Shown: positions 36,499 through 45,145 of the stretch, one piece after another
Numbering within the stretch: the stretch's first letter is position 1
Layout: every line of letters starts with the position of its first letter
NCBI GenBank assembly: GCA_900543975.1
Contig: UQTI01000004.1
Span: 6,277 to 70,276, forward strand
Source of the DNA: an uncultured Prevotella sp.
Lineage (GTDB): Bacteria > Bacteroidota > Bacteroidia > Bacteroidales > Bacteroidaceae
Length of the DNA stretch: 64,000 nt
Reading direction: 5' to 3'
Program-made: the position numbers and the translations under genes
The notes under the pieces: model-generated
What the model was told of the DNA's origin: nothing
Seen by the model: the letters and a program-made list of their open reading frames with translations, nothing else
Database searches by the model: none

Positions 36499-36584
36499 GA
36501 ATGTGTAGATAAAAAGGATAGAATTTGTAGAAAAAGAGGGTTGAAAACATGTAAAAGGGGTTAGAAAGCACGCAAAAGGGGTTA
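36499..36584. repeat. Degenerate 21-22-nt tandem repeat
   Basis: Four units at 36499-36520, 36521-36542, 36543-36563 and 36564-36584, following GAAnnnnGTAnAAAnGGnTTA; the last two are closest. Gene-free surroundings. Confidence 0.7.
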
Positions 36585-36794
36585 GAAGATATAAAATGTG
36601 CTCCATTTAGATGTGTTGCATGTTCAGCAAAATATAATGGAACAAAGGGCTTTTGCATGGTTTTTGACCGTTACAAGAGCAAAATAGAGGGAAAAAGGTG
36701 GGAAAAAACCTGTGTTTTGCAGCTTTACAAGGGTGTTTTTTGATGTTTTGTCCTTTCTCATTCGCTGCCTCAAACCCGTAAAGCGTTGATAATG

Positions 36795-37048
36795 AGCCTT
36801 TTAGAAAGAAGCAAGCAACCCGTCGGTTCCAATTCCAGTTATTCCAATTATTTTTTTTGTATTTCCATTATCTTATATTTATATATATATTATATATATA
36901 ATATATTAATAATCAATAAGTTATAAAGCTCTTAAAAAGAGGGTTCGCATTTGAAATGCCATTTTTTTAATTGGAATAACTGGAATTGGAACCACTGGAT
37001 GGAATAACTGGAATTGGAATAACTGGAATTGGAATAACTGGAATTGGA
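36795..37048. repeat. Structured repeat element, copy B
   Basis: Box AGCCTTTTAGAAAGAAGCAA (36795-36814; 18 of 20 identical to copy A), 10-nt gap, left arm 36825-36849. The AT-rich core contains a 29-nt stretch (36899-36927) matching copy A (36315-36343) at 25 of 29 positions, both ending GTTATAAA. The right arm 36969-36993 is a perfect 25-bp inverse of the left. Three exact tandem units GGAATAACTGGAATT follow (37001-37015, 37016-37030, 37031-37045). The arms differ wholly from those of copy A, yet each pair is self-complementary. Confidence 0.78.
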
Positions 37049-37164
37049 ACAGGAACATCTGAAACAGAAAGGTGTCTTATCGTTAAGCCAAAAGAGCAGA
37101 ACCGAGCTTGCTCAGAATCTGCCATCGCGAGAAAAGGTGCTATAAAACAGAACGACAGGTAACA

Positions 37165-37197
37165 TTAAAAAAAACGTCAGGTTTGTCACCTGACGTT
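37165..37197 (-). terminator. Rho-independent terminator of the IMPACT-family gene
   Basis: AACGTCAGGT (37173-37182) pairs perfectly with ACCTGACGTT (37188-37197) around 5 nt. On the minus strand the stem runs into eight T. Confidence 0.88.
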
Positions 37198-37234
37198 CTG
37201 TTTCAAGATTGATGAATAGAAGCCCAATGGTTCT

Positions 37235-37828
37235 TCACTCAAAGGCCAGTTTGTCAAGACGTGTACGCAGCTGCTCAGCTTCCGATTGTCTGATGCTTAA
37301 GGTTATCTGACATGTGTTGTCGAAGTTTTGCGACACGATTCGTGGCTTCATCTCCTTCACAATGCGCATGACGTCGTTCATCATGACGTAAGGAAAGTTG
37401 AACACCACCTCTTCCTCCACCTGGCAGGTTACGGTCTCGGCATGGTCTATAGCGTCGGCAGCAGCCGTTTTATAGGCCACGAGCAAGCCGCTGGTGCCGA
37501 GCTTCACTCCGCCAAAATAGCGCACCACGATGATGAGAATGTTGGTAAGCTCGTTCTTCACGATCTGTCCGAGAATGGGTTTGCCTGCCGTGCTGCTGGG
37601 CTCGCCGTCATCGTTGGTTCGGAAGAGGCTGCTGTCGGCTCCGAGCATGAAGGCATAGCACACATGCCTGGCGTCGTAGAAGCGCTTGCGATAGGTCTGC
37701 ACGATGTCTTTAACCTGTTCTTCGGTTTCCACATGATGAGCGAAGGCGTAAAACTTGCTGCGCTTCTCGCTATAGAAGCCTTCAGCTGGGGTTGATGTTA
37801 TGGTCTTGTATTCGTCAATAATTTCCAT
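37235..37828 (-). CDS. YigZ/IMPACT family protein (UPF0029)
   Basis: 197 residues. The IMPACT domain has SEKRSKFYAFAHHVETEEQV (about 20-39), ARHVCYAFMLG and NDDGEPSSTAGKPIL, followed by VRYFGGVKLGTSGLLVAYK. The C-terminal about 60 residues form the DUF1949 ferredoxin-like domain. Homologues bind nucleic acids or regulate translation, but the bacterial role is not settled. It begins about 48 bp after the DUF1015 gene on the same strand, so may be at the end of the serine operon, and ends at a strong terminator. Confidence 0.9.
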   Translation of the reverse strand: MEIIDEYKTITSTPAEGFYSEKRSKFYAFAHHVETEEQVKDIVQTYRKRFYDARHVCYAFMLGADSSLFRTNDDGEPSSTAGKPILGQIVKNELTNILIIVVRYFGGVKLGTSGLLVAYKTAAADAIDHAETVTCQVEEEVVFNFPYVMMNDVMRIVKEMKPRIVSQNFDNTCQITLSIRQSEAEQLRTRLDKLAFE

Positions 37829-37876
37829 TTATCAAACATTAAAAAAACTGATTTGTAGCAGGAGCGTGATGAGGCC

Positions 37877-39124
37877 CTAAGACAGCTTGTGGATAACCAG
37901 TCCGGAGCGCAGCTTAGGCTCAAACCATGTTGCCTTGGGCGGCATGATCTTTCCGCTGTCAGCAATGTCCATGATCTGCTTCATGGTCACAGGATAGAGA
38001 GCCAGGGCAGCCCTCATCTCGCCGCTGTCGACACGTTGCTTGAGCTCAGAGAGGCCTCTGAGACCGCCCACAAAGTCGATGCGCTTGCTTGAGCGCAGGT
38101 CGCCGATGTTGAGGATCTGGTCAAGAATGAGACGGCTTGAGATGTCTACATCGAGCACGCCTATGGGGTCCTTGTCGTCGTAGGTGCCAGGCTTGGCGTC
38201 GAGGCTGTACCAATGGCCGTCGAGATAGAGCGAGAAGTTGTGAAGGCGTGACGGGCGGTAGATGTCGGTTCCCTTGTCTTCCACCACAAAATGTTCGGAT
38301 AGCTTGTCAAGAAACTGCTCCGAGGTCAAGCCGTTAAGGTCTTTCACCACGCGGTTATAGTCGAGCACGGTGAGCTGGGAAGCCTGGAAGCAAACGGCCA
38401 TGAAATAGTTATATTCCTCCTGTCCCGTGTGGTTTGGATCGGCCTTTGCCTTCTCCGCTCCCACGAGAGCTGCGGCAGCGCTGCGATGGTGGCCGTCGGC
38501 GATGTAGAGGGCAGGCATCTGCGCAAACTGTCGGGTTATGAGGTCTATGTCGTCTTTCTTGTCAACGACCCACAGCTGGTGGCGGAAGTGGTCGATGGGG
38601 GCCACAAAATCGTATGTAGCTTTGGTTGCAGCATAACGGGTTATCAGGCTGTCCAGCACGTCGTTATCGGGATAGGCAAGAAACACGGGCTCTATGTTGG
38701 CGTCACACACGCGCACATGCTTCATGCGGTCCTCTTCCTTGTCCTTGCGTGTGAGCTCATGCTTCTTGATCACGCCGTTAAGATAGTCGTTCACATAAGC
38801 TCCTACCACAAGCCCATACTGCGTCTTGCCGTTCATGGTCTGCGCGTAGATGTAGTAGTGGTCCTCCTCGTCTTGCTTGAGCCATCCACGCTCTTGGAAC
38901 AACTTAAAGTTGGCTGTGGCCTGTTCATAGACCTTCTGCTCATACTCGCTTGTGCCGGGCTCAAAATCGATCTCGGGCTTTGTTATGTGGTACAGGCTCT
39001 TCTCGTTGTCGCCAGCCTCTGCCCTGGCCTCTTCGCTGTCGAGCACGTCGTAGGGACGACATTCTATCTCTTCCACCAGCTCTTGTGGCGGTCTTATTCC
39101 GCGGAATGGTTTAATTGTTGCCAT
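37877..39124 (-). CDS. DUF1015 family protein in the serine operon
   Basis: 415 residues. The family opening is IKPFRGIRPPQELVEEIECRPYDVL-like (about 4-28); central conserved ALYIADGHHRSAAA (about 200-213) and the closing MPPKATWFEPKLRSGLVIHKL (about 393-413) are diagnostic. GHHR and ADGHH contain His and Asp residues typical of a catalytic or metal site. It has no recognised reaction. It follows serC and serA on the same strand, an order kept in Bacteroidetes, so a role in serine metabolism is plausible. A serB-type phosphoserine phosphatase is not seen in this window. Confidence 0.9.
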   Translation of the reverse strand: MATIKPFRGIRPPQELVEEIECRPYDVLDSEEARAEAGDNEKSLYHITKPEIDFEPGTSEYEQKVYEQATANFKLFQERGWLKQDEEDHYYIYAQTMNGKTQYGLVVGAYVNDYLNGVIKKHELTRKDKEEDRMKHVRVCDANIEPVFLAYPDNDVLDSLITRYAATKATYDFVAPIDHFRHQLWVVDKKDDIDLITRQFAQMPALYIADGHHRSAAAALVGAEKAKADPNHTGQEEYNYFMAVCFQASQLTVLDYNRVVKDLNGLTSEQFLDKLSEHFVVEDKGTDIYRPSRLHNFSLYLDGHWYSLDAKPGTYDDKDPIGVLDVDISSRLILDQILNIGDLRSSKRIDFVGGLRGLSELKQRVDSGEMRAALALYPVTMKQIMDIADSGKIMPPKATWFEPKLRSGLVIHKLS

Positions 39125-39250
39125 GATTTATCTTCTTTTAGTTATCGGTTATTTGTTGTTTTAGCTCTAAAGCTATTGTCTGTTCGCTCGGCTTTGCCGT
39201 TTGCAGCAACAACTTCAGAACCTGCAAAAGTTCAATATAAGCAGGTCGTT

Positions 39251-39322
39251 AAAACAAAAGCAAGGCAATGGCTAACAGACTCTCTACCCACGAAGAAGAA
39301 AAGCCGGTTGGCAATTGCCTTG
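39251..39322 (-). terminator. Possible terminator downstream of serA
   Basis: CAAGGCAAT (39261-39269) pairs with ATTGCCTTG (39314-39322) over a 44-nt spacer; on the minus strand it runs into CTTTTGTTTT. The long loop makes it uncertain. If real, it would partly separate serA from the DUF1015 gene. Confidence 0.45.
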
Positions 39323-39405
39323 ATTGTTTGTGCTAAGAAACAGCTCCCCACGCTAAAGAGAGAGAGCGTTTCTTGCTTTATTGCTTGTTTTTTTACTTTT
39401 TTTGC

Positions 39406-40323
39406 TTATTTGTTGACCTGATATTTTGTGCAGCCACTCTCAAAGAAGGCGTTGATCTGCTTTGCAGCAGCTATGCCGGCGTTGGTGTTGGCCTCGGCTG
39501 TCTGTGCGCCCATCTTCTTGGGAGTGGAGAAATAGCGTCCCTCAAACTGTGCAAACTCGGCATCGGCATCGGGCTTGATGTCGGTAACGAAGCGCAGGTC
39601 GGCACGCTCGGCCATGAGCTTTATGAGCTCGGGCTCGTTGATGACCTCCTTACGCGCCGTGTTGATGAGTATGCCGCCCTTCTCAAGCTTGTTGACAAGG
39701 GCATAGTTGATGCTCTGCTTGGTCTCGGGTGTGGCAGGGATGTGGAGCGACACGATGTCACACTTCTCAAACAGCTCCTCCTGCGAGTTGACAGCATGAA
39801 CGCCAGCCTCCTCTATGGCAGCCTTGGGGCAGAAGGCATCGTAGGCATAGACCTCCATGCCGAAGCCTTTGGCTATGCGTGCCACGTTGCGGCCCACGTT
39901 GCCGAAGGCGAGGATGCCGAGGCGCTTGCCCTTGAGCTCTGTGCCTGCCTTGCCGTTATAGAAGTTGCGCACGGTGAAGACGAGCAGGCCAAACACCAGC
40001 TCTGCCACGGCGTTAGAGTTCTGGCCGGGAGTGTTCTCCACAACCACACCCTTCTGCTTGGCATAGGCCGTGTCGATGCTGTCGTAGCCAGCACCTGCAC
40101 GCACCACGATCTTAAGCTGCTTGGCAGCATCAAGCACCTCGGGTGTGACCTTGTCTGAGCGCACGATCATGGCGTCAGCATCGGCTACGGCAGCCTTAAG
40201 GTCTGCCACATCTGTATATTTCTCCAAGAGCACGAGCTTGTGGCCTGCTCCTTCTATTTCTTTCTTTATGCCTTCTACTGCTTCTGCAGCAAACGGCTTT
40301 TCTGTCGCTACAAGAATGTTCAT
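39406..40323 (-). CDS. serA: D-3-phosphoglycerate dehydrogenase
   Basis: 305 residues; oxidises 3-phosphoglycerate, the first step of serine synthesis. It is the short form without the C-terminal ACT regulatory domain. The NAD-binding loop is RLGILAFGNVGRNVARIAKG (about 141-160), and the substrate Arg/His residues lie in INTARKEVINEPEL-like segments. VRAGAGYDSID is typical. It is downstream of serC with a 435-bp repeat-filled gap, and upstream of DUF1015. Confidence 0.94.
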   Translation of the reverse strand: MNILVATEKPFAAEAVEGIKKEIEGAGHKLVLLEKYTDVADLKAAVADADAMIVRSDKVTPEVLDAAKQLKIVVRAGAGYDSIDTAYAKQKGVVVENTPGQNSNAVAELVFGLLVFTVRNFYNGKAGTELKGKRLGILAFGNVGRNVARIAKGFGMEVYAYDAFCPKAAIEEAGVHAVNSQEELFEKCDIVSLHIPATPETKQSINYALVNKLEKGGILINTARKEVINEPELIKLMAERADLRFVTDIKPDADAEFAQFEGRYFSTPKKMGAQTAEANTNAGIAAAKQINAFFESGCTKYQVNK

Positions 40324-40758
40324 TTTTGAATTTTGATTTTTGAATTTTGAATTTTGAATTGTTGCGCCTGATGGCGCAATTATGAGTTTTGAATTTTGAT
40401 TTTTGAATTTTGAATTATCGGCTTTCAGCCGATTTTGATTTTTTGAAATTTGCGCTCGGCTCGTAGAGACGCTTGCCTAAGCAAGAATTATTGCGCAAGA
40501 GCAATTTTTATTTTACACTCGGCTCGTAGAGACACAGGCCTAAGCAAGAATTATTGCGGCTTTGCCTCAATTATGGATTAATCAATTCTTTATTTGGAAA
40601 ATCAAAAATTGATAATTCATAAATTGATAATTCAAAATTGATAATTCAAAATTGATAATTCAAAATTGATAATCCAAAAATTGATAATTCAAAAATCGAT
40701 AATTCAAAATCGGCTGAAAGCCGATAATTCAAAAATCAAAACTCAAAACTCAAAATTC
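40324..40758. repeat. Repeat-dense serC-serA gap: inverted, direct and tandem repeats
   Basis: No gene seen. A perfect 29-bp inverted repeat joins 40410-40438 and 40704-40732, each arm holding its own ATCGGCT/AGCCGAT hairpin. Two 41-nt direct repeats lie at 40455-40495 and 40518-40558 (CTCGGCTCGTAGAGAC start, GCAAGAATTATTGCG end), differing at a few positions. A tandem array of ATTGATAATTCAAA(A) units, period 14-15 nt, runs from about 40607 to 40706. The left part (40324-40410) is a TTTTGAATTTTGA repeat with a TTGCGCC/GGCGCAA hairpin near 40361. It separates serC from serA, so it may affect expression of the downstream genes. Confidence 0.85.
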
Positions 40759-41826
40759 TCAATGCTTTGCTTCAAACTCTTTCATGCAGTCAACCAACGC
40801 CTGCACGCCCTCAAGCGGCTGAGCGTTGTAGCAGCTGGCACGGAAGCCGCCAACAGAGCGGTGGCCCTTGATGCCGACCATACCCTTGGATGTGGCAAAC
40901 TCGAAGAAAGGCTTCTCAAGCTCAGCATACTCGTCGTTCATGACGAAGCAGATGTTCATGACAGAACGGTCTTCCTCCTTAACGGTTCCGCGGAACAGCT
41001 TGTTGCGGTCGATCTCGCCGTAGAGCAGCTCTGCACGCTCCTTTGCAAGCTTGTCCATGGCTTCAACGCCACCCTTGGCCTTCAGCCAACGCAGGGTCTC
41101 AAGAGCCGAGTAGATGGGCACCACGGGAGGAGTGTTGAACATAGAACCCTTCTCCACATGTGTGCGATAGTCAAGCATGGTAGGAATCTGGCGAGGAGCC
41201 TTGCCCAAAGCGTCGTTCTTCACGATAGCGAGGGTCACACCGGCCATGGCGAGGTTCTTCTGGGCACCAGCATAGATGCAGTCGTATTTTGACACGTCCA
41301 CAGGGCGGCTGAAGATGTCGGACGACATGTCGGCAATAAGACGCACAGGTACGTCAAGATCTTTGCGGATCTCAGTACCATAGATCGTGTTGTTGGTTGT
41401 GATGTGCAGATAGTCGGCATCGGCAGGAACGTCCCATCCCTTAGGAATGAACGTGTAGTTGGCATCGGCAGACGAAGCCACCTCAACCACATCGCCAAAG
41501 AGCTTTGCCTCCTTCATGGCCTTCTTTGCCCATGTGCCTGTGTTGAGATATGCGGCCTTCTTTATAAGGAAGTTGAAAGGCACCATACAGAACTCCAACG
41601 AGGCTCCACCTCCAAGAAACAGCACGGAGTAGCCCTCAGGAATGTTGAGGATCTCCTTGATGAGCGACTCTGCTTCGTCGACAACAGGCTGGAAATCTTT
41701 GGAACGATGACTGATCTCAGCGAGTGACAGTCCGGTACCATTGAAATCTAAAATCTGTTTCGCAGTATTCTCAATCACCTCTCTTGGAAGGATTGACGGA
41801 CCTGCATTAAAGTTGTACTTTTTCAT
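40759..41826 (-). CDS. serC: Phosphoserine aminotransferase
   Basis: 355 residues. A PLP enzyme that makes phosphoserine from 3-phosphohydroxypyruvate. Signatures: [12 protein letters not shown] (about 5-16), [11 protein letters not shown] (about 69-79), and the PLP Lys in [13 protein letters not shown] (about 188-200). First gene of serC-serA-DUF1015. A promoter is seen at 41943-41974, 117 nt upstream. Confidence 0.96.
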   Translation of the reverse strand: MKKYNFNAGPSILPREVIENTAKQILDFNGTGLSLAEISHRSKDFQPVVDEAESLIKEILNIPEGYSVLFLGGGASLEFCMVPFNFLIKKAAYLNTGTWAKKAMKEAKLFGDVVEVASSADANYTFIPKGWDVPADADYLHITTNNTIYGTEIRKDLDVPVRLIADMSSDIFSRPVDVSKYDCIYAGAQKNLAMAGVTLAIVKNDALGKAPRQIPTMLDYRTHVEKGSMFNTPPVVPIYSALETLRWLKAKGGVEAMDKLAKERAELLYGEIDRNKLFRGTVKEEDRSVMNICFVMNDEYAELEKPFFEFATSKGMVGIKGHRSVGGFRASCYNAQPLEGVQALVDCMKEFEAKH

Positions 41827-41942
41827 CTGTATGTATTTTTTTGATTAATACTCTATTTCTATTTTCAGTTTTTATACGTTGTTTCAGTTACGGTAAAATA
41901 TGTCGTAGGACATGTTTTCTACTTTTCGTAAGATTGTAGATG

Positions 41943-41974
41943 CGAAATTACACCTTTTATTTGAAACACACAAA
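41943..41974 (-). promoter_or_regulatory. Promoter of serC
   Basis: Minus strand: TTTG (41974-41971), 20-nt spacer, TAATTTCG (41950-41943; one mismatch to TAnnTTTG). The rest of 41827-42144 shows no other feature. Confidence 0.5.
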
Positions 41975-42144
41975 TAAAAAGACAATAATTTACTATCTAA
42001 GGAAAAATAATTACATTTTGACATTTTCAAAGAAAACGTTTTCACATGTTTTTGGTGGTGTTTCCGTGCCTTACACCTTATTTTATAAGACGATGAGTTC
42101 TTGCTTTGGCAAGCAATTTCTAAGAATTAAAATTTCTCTTCGTG

Positions 42145-42176
42145 TTTGCTTTTCATCATTCTTTGTTGTATCTTTG
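42145..42176 (+). promoter_or_regulatory. Promoter upstream of trmO
   Basis: TTTG (42145-42148), 20-nt spacer, TATCTTTG (42169-42176), a full consensus match. Two further -7-like boxes, TATCTTTG (42242-42249) and TAACTTTG (42252-42259), lie closer to the gene without a well-placed -33 element, so a second start site is possible. Confidence 0.65.
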
Positions 42177-42288
42177 CATAAGATAAGCTGCACCTCGGCA
42201 TAATATTCAAGCAAGCTTGATATTCTGCTCTCGGTTTGCATTATCTTTGCATAACTTTGCGCAACATGCGAACAAAAACGAGAACAAG

Positions 42289-42990
42289 ATGGAAGAAAAA
42301 GACATAAAAAAACAAGCGAGCGAAGAGATGGTCATAAAGCCTATAGCCCACTTCCACTCGCCTCTAAAGACCAAGTTTGGCGTGCCCAAGCAGAGCGGAC
42401 TGGCATCGTCCCTAAAGGGGTTCATAACGTTCACAAAAGAGTGGCGCGACCCCGAAGCGCTTCGTGGCATCGACGGTTTCAGCTACCTGTGGCTCATATG
42501 GAGCTTCTCTGCCAACCCCCACAAAGCCACGGGCACAACCGTGCGTCCTCCTGTGCTTGGCGGCAACAAGCGCATGGGCATCTGGGCCACACGCTCTCCT
42601 TTCCGTCCCAACAACCTGGGGCTGTCGTCGGTAAAGATCGAGAGTATAGACCTTGAGGCTGCGACAGGCCCTGTAATCCGTGTGAGCGGCGCCGACCTCA
42701 TGGACGGCACCCCCATTTACGACATCAAGCCTTATGTGCCTTATGCCGACGCTCACCCTGAGGCCGAGAGCGGTTTCACAGGCGCTGAGAAGATCAAGCG
42801 GCTAAAGGTTGTCATGCCGCAGGAGCGGCGCAACGAGCTTGGTGCAGACCTGAGCGAGGCGCTTGAAGAGGTGCTGGCGCTTGACCCGAGACCACAATAT
42901 CATAATGACAGCAACCGCGTATATGGTCTCAAGTTTGAGCGCCACGACGTGAAGTTTATGGTTAAAGGAGATGAGATAATTGTTTTGTAA
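42289..42990 (+). CDS. trmO: tRNA m6t6A37 methyltransferase TrmO (TsaA family)
   Basis: 233 residues. An upstream in-frame TTG at 42217 overlaps the promoter boxes, so the ATG at 42289 is preferred. It uses S-adenosylmethionine to N6-methylate t6A at tRNA position 37. The TsaA barrel shows PIAHFHSPLKTKFGVPKQSG (about 19-38), FSYLWLIWSF (about 64-73), GIWATRSPFRPNNLGLSSVK (about 97-116) and GADLMDGTPIYDIKPYVPYA. The C-terminal helix region completes the family length. Monocistronic. Confidence 0.93.
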   Translation: MEEKDIKKQASEEMVIKPIAHFHSPLKTKFGVPKQSGLASSLKGFITFTKEWRDPEALRGIDGFSYLWLIWSFSANPHKATGTTVRPPVLGGNKRMGIWATRSPFRPNNLGLSSVKIESIDLEAATGPVIRVSGADLMDGTPIYDIKPYVPYADAHPEAESGFTGAEKIKRLKVVMPQERRNELGADLSEALEEVLALDPRPQYHNDSNRVYGLKFERHDVKFMVKGDEIIVL

Positions 42991-43108
42991 ACAACAGCTT
43001 ACAAAAAAAATAAAGACAAGAAGATTAACCTTGTCCTGCAATTGCTGGTCGCAAGGCTAATCTACTTGTCCGCTCGGCTTGCCGCTTGCCTAAGCAAGAA
43101 CTATCCAA

Positions 43109-44473
43109 CTAATTTTTGAAGCTATGTACAGGAGCCGGTATTCGGCCCACACGGTTCACAAAAGCTTCGCAAGAGAAGCGGTTTACAGGCATGATGGGAG
43201 CATGGCCAAGAAGGCCTCCAAAATCGACATTATCGCCAACCTTCATGCCGACAGCAGGAATCACGCGCACGGCTGTGGTCTTCTGGTTGATCATGCCGAT
43301 GGCAGCCTCGTCGGCAATAATGCCCGAGATGGTGGTGGCAGGCGTGTCGCCGGGGATGGCGATCATGTCAAGGCCCACGGAGCACACACAGGTCATGGCT
43401 TCAAGCTTCTCTATGGTCAGAGCGCCAGCCTCTACAGCATCAATCATGCCCTGATCCTCGCTCACGGGGATGAACGCGCCACTCAGTCCGCCGACATAAG
43501 ACGAGGCCATGATGCCGCCCTTCTTTACCTGGTCGTTGAGCAAGGCAAGAGCAGCTGTTGTGCCTGGAGCGCCGGGGTGCTCAAGACCGATCTCCTTCAA
43601 GATGTCGGCCACGCTGTCGCCTACGGCAGGTGTGGGAGCCAGCGAGAGGTCTATGATGCCAAACGGTATGCCCAGACGGTTTGACGCCTCCTTAGCCACG
43701 AGCTGTCCGACACGGGTGATCTTAAACGCCGTGCGCTTGATGGTTTCGCAGAGCACCTCGAAGCTCTCGCCACGAACGCTCTCAAGAGCATATTTCACCA
43801 CGCCAGGACCGCTCACGCCAACGCTTATAACAGCATCGGCCTCGCTCACGCCGTGGAAAGCGCCGGCCATGAACGGATTGTCGTCGGGAGCGTTACACAG
43901 CACCACCAGCTTGGCACAGCCTATAGATGCACGTTCCTTGGTAGCTTCAGCCGTCTGCTTCACGATCTCACCCATGAGCTTCACGGCGTCCATGTTGATG
44001 CCCGTCTTCGTTGAGCCCACGTTGATGGAGCTGCAAATGAAATCTGTCTCAGCCAAAGCCTTAGGAATGGAGCGTATGAGGAGCTCATCGCTCTTGCTCA
44101 TGCCCTTCGACACCACGGCCGAGTAGCCGCCGAGAAAGTTCACGCCCACGGTCTTGGCAGCACGGTCGAGCGCCTTTGCCACCTTCACATAGTCGTCGGG
44201 GGTTTTGCAAGCAGAACCTCCCACCAGCGAGATGGGGGTTATGGCTATGCGCTTGTTGACGATGGGAATGCCAAACTCGCGCGAGATGTCTTCTCCCGTC
44301 TTCACCAGGTCTTTGGCCAGACGGCAGATCTTGTCATAGATGTTTTGACAGAGAACGTCGAGGTTGGAGTCGGCACAATCGAGCAGGTTTATGCCCATGG
44401 TTATTGTGCGCACGTCCAGGTTTTCCTTCTCTATCATTTTGTTGGTTTCGAAAACCTCGTATATGTTAATCAT
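43109..44473 (-). CDS. UPF0210 (DUF711) family protein
   Basis: 454 residues resembling the UPF0210 family. Features include [18 protein letters not shown] (about 18-35), [20 protein letters not shown] and the long Gly-rich [21 protein letters not shown]. The family fold resembles pyruvate formate-lyase, but it lacks the glycyl-radical machinery and has no defined reaction. It is paired with an ACT-domain gene 41 bp upstream, as in many other bacteria, which suggests a shared amino-acid-sensing job. Confidence 0.92.
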   Translation of the reverse strand: MINIYEVFETNKMIEKENLDVRTITMGINLLDCADSNLDVLCQNIYDKICRLAKDLVKTGEDISREFGIPIVNKRIAITPISLVGGSACKTPDDYVKVAKALDRAAKTVGVNFLGGYSAVVSKGMSKSDELLIRSIPKALAETDFICSSINVGSTKTGINMDAVKLMGEIVKQTAEATKERASIGCAKLVVLCNAPDDNPFMAGAFHGVSEADAVISVGVSGPGVVKYALESVRGESFEVLCETIKRTAFKITRVGQLVAKEASNRLGIPFGIIDLSLAPTPAVGDSVADILKEIGLEHPGAPGTTAALALLNDQVKKGGIMASSYVGGLSGAFIPVSEDQGMIDAVEAGALTIEKLEAMTCVCSVGLDMIAIPGDTPATTISGIIADEAAIGMINQKTTAVRVIPAVGMKVGDNVDFGGLLGHAPIMPVNRFSCEAFVNRVGRIPAPVHSFKN

Positions 44474-44514
44474 AATGATTCTGTCTGATTATGTAAAATG
44501 GAAGGTCCTTAAAG

Positions 44515-44787
44515 TTAGATGCGATGCATCATGTCAAAAATCTCCTCGCGTTGACATTTCACCTGCACGCCAATCTCCTTGCCGATCTGCTCCAGCTCAT
44601 TGGCCACAACCTCAAACGGCTTCTCCATCTTTGTCATGTCAACGATCATCATCATGTTGAAAAAGTCTTGAACGATGGTCTGAGAGATGTCCAGAATGTT
44701 GACATGGCTTTCAGCGAGGTAAGCACACACTTTTGCAATGATACCAACAGTATCCTTGCCTACTACTGTAATAATGGTTTTATTCAT
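44515..44787 (-). CDS. ACT domain protein (UPF0237)
   Basis: 90 residues from the ATG at 44787; the frame also runs back to a TTG at 44799, but the ATG gives the standard start MNKTIITVVGKDTVGIIAKV. It is a single ACT fold, ITVVGKD...G.(V/A).....L.....NI at residues 4-35, then about 50 residues of sheet and helix. ACT domains bind amino acids. It precedes and is probably co-expressed with UPF0210. Confidence 0.92.
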   Translation of the reverse strand: MNKTIITVVGKDTVGIIAKVCAYLAESHVNILDISQTIVQDFFNMMMIVDMTKMEKPFEVVANELEQIGKEIGVQVKCQREEIFDMMHRI

Positions 44788-45084
44788 ATATGCTAACAAT
44801 ATAATAATTTTCTGTTTTTGCCCTATCGGCCAAACAAATGCTTGTGTTGGCGCGCTTGCTCAAGTGGTCATAGACCTTAACACCTTATTAATATATGGTA
44901 TGAGAACCGTGTGAGAGCTCCTTGTTTTTTAATAAAATGTGAAGACGGCAAGCTAAAGAGTCGCCAAAAACAGCCGATTTGTCTGTTTTTATTGTGCAAA
45001 AGTAGCTTAATATTCACAATTAACAAAACAAAAAGCAAAAAATCTTACAAGAAGAGACTACATAAAGAAAAAAAATCAAAAAAC
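44788..45084. other. Gap between the ACT gene and rpoD
   Basis: Divergent intergenic region. It is AT-rich with A/T runs. Nothing recognised other than the rpoD promoter at its right end. Confidence 0.4.
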
Positions 45085-45117
45085 ATTGCGTAAGAAAAAA
45101 AATAATATATACCTTTG
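45085..45117 (+). promoter_or_regulatory. Promoter of rpoD
   Basis: TACCTTTG at 45110-45117, with ATTG 21 nt upstream at 45085-45088 (one mismatch to TTTG). It lies 28 nt before the ATG. Confidence 0.55.
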
Positions 45118-45145
45118 TATAATCTAAAAAAATCGCGTGAGCTAC

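Noticed and set aside
36377..36658. 93-residue minus-strand frame with repeated SNPF-like units
   Set aside because: It spans the degenerate tandem repeat and part of element A; the periodic protein is a by-product of the 21-22-nt DNA repeat. No other sign of a gene.
37001..37045. CRISPR-like array in element B or in the serC-serA gap (40607-40706)
   Set aside because: The units are 14-15 nt and directly adjacent, with no unique spacers of 25-40 nt, and no cas gene is present.
44797..44799. TTG start for the ACT-domain gene
   Set aside because: The ATG at 44787 gives the standard family start (MNKT), and the extra four residues add nothing.
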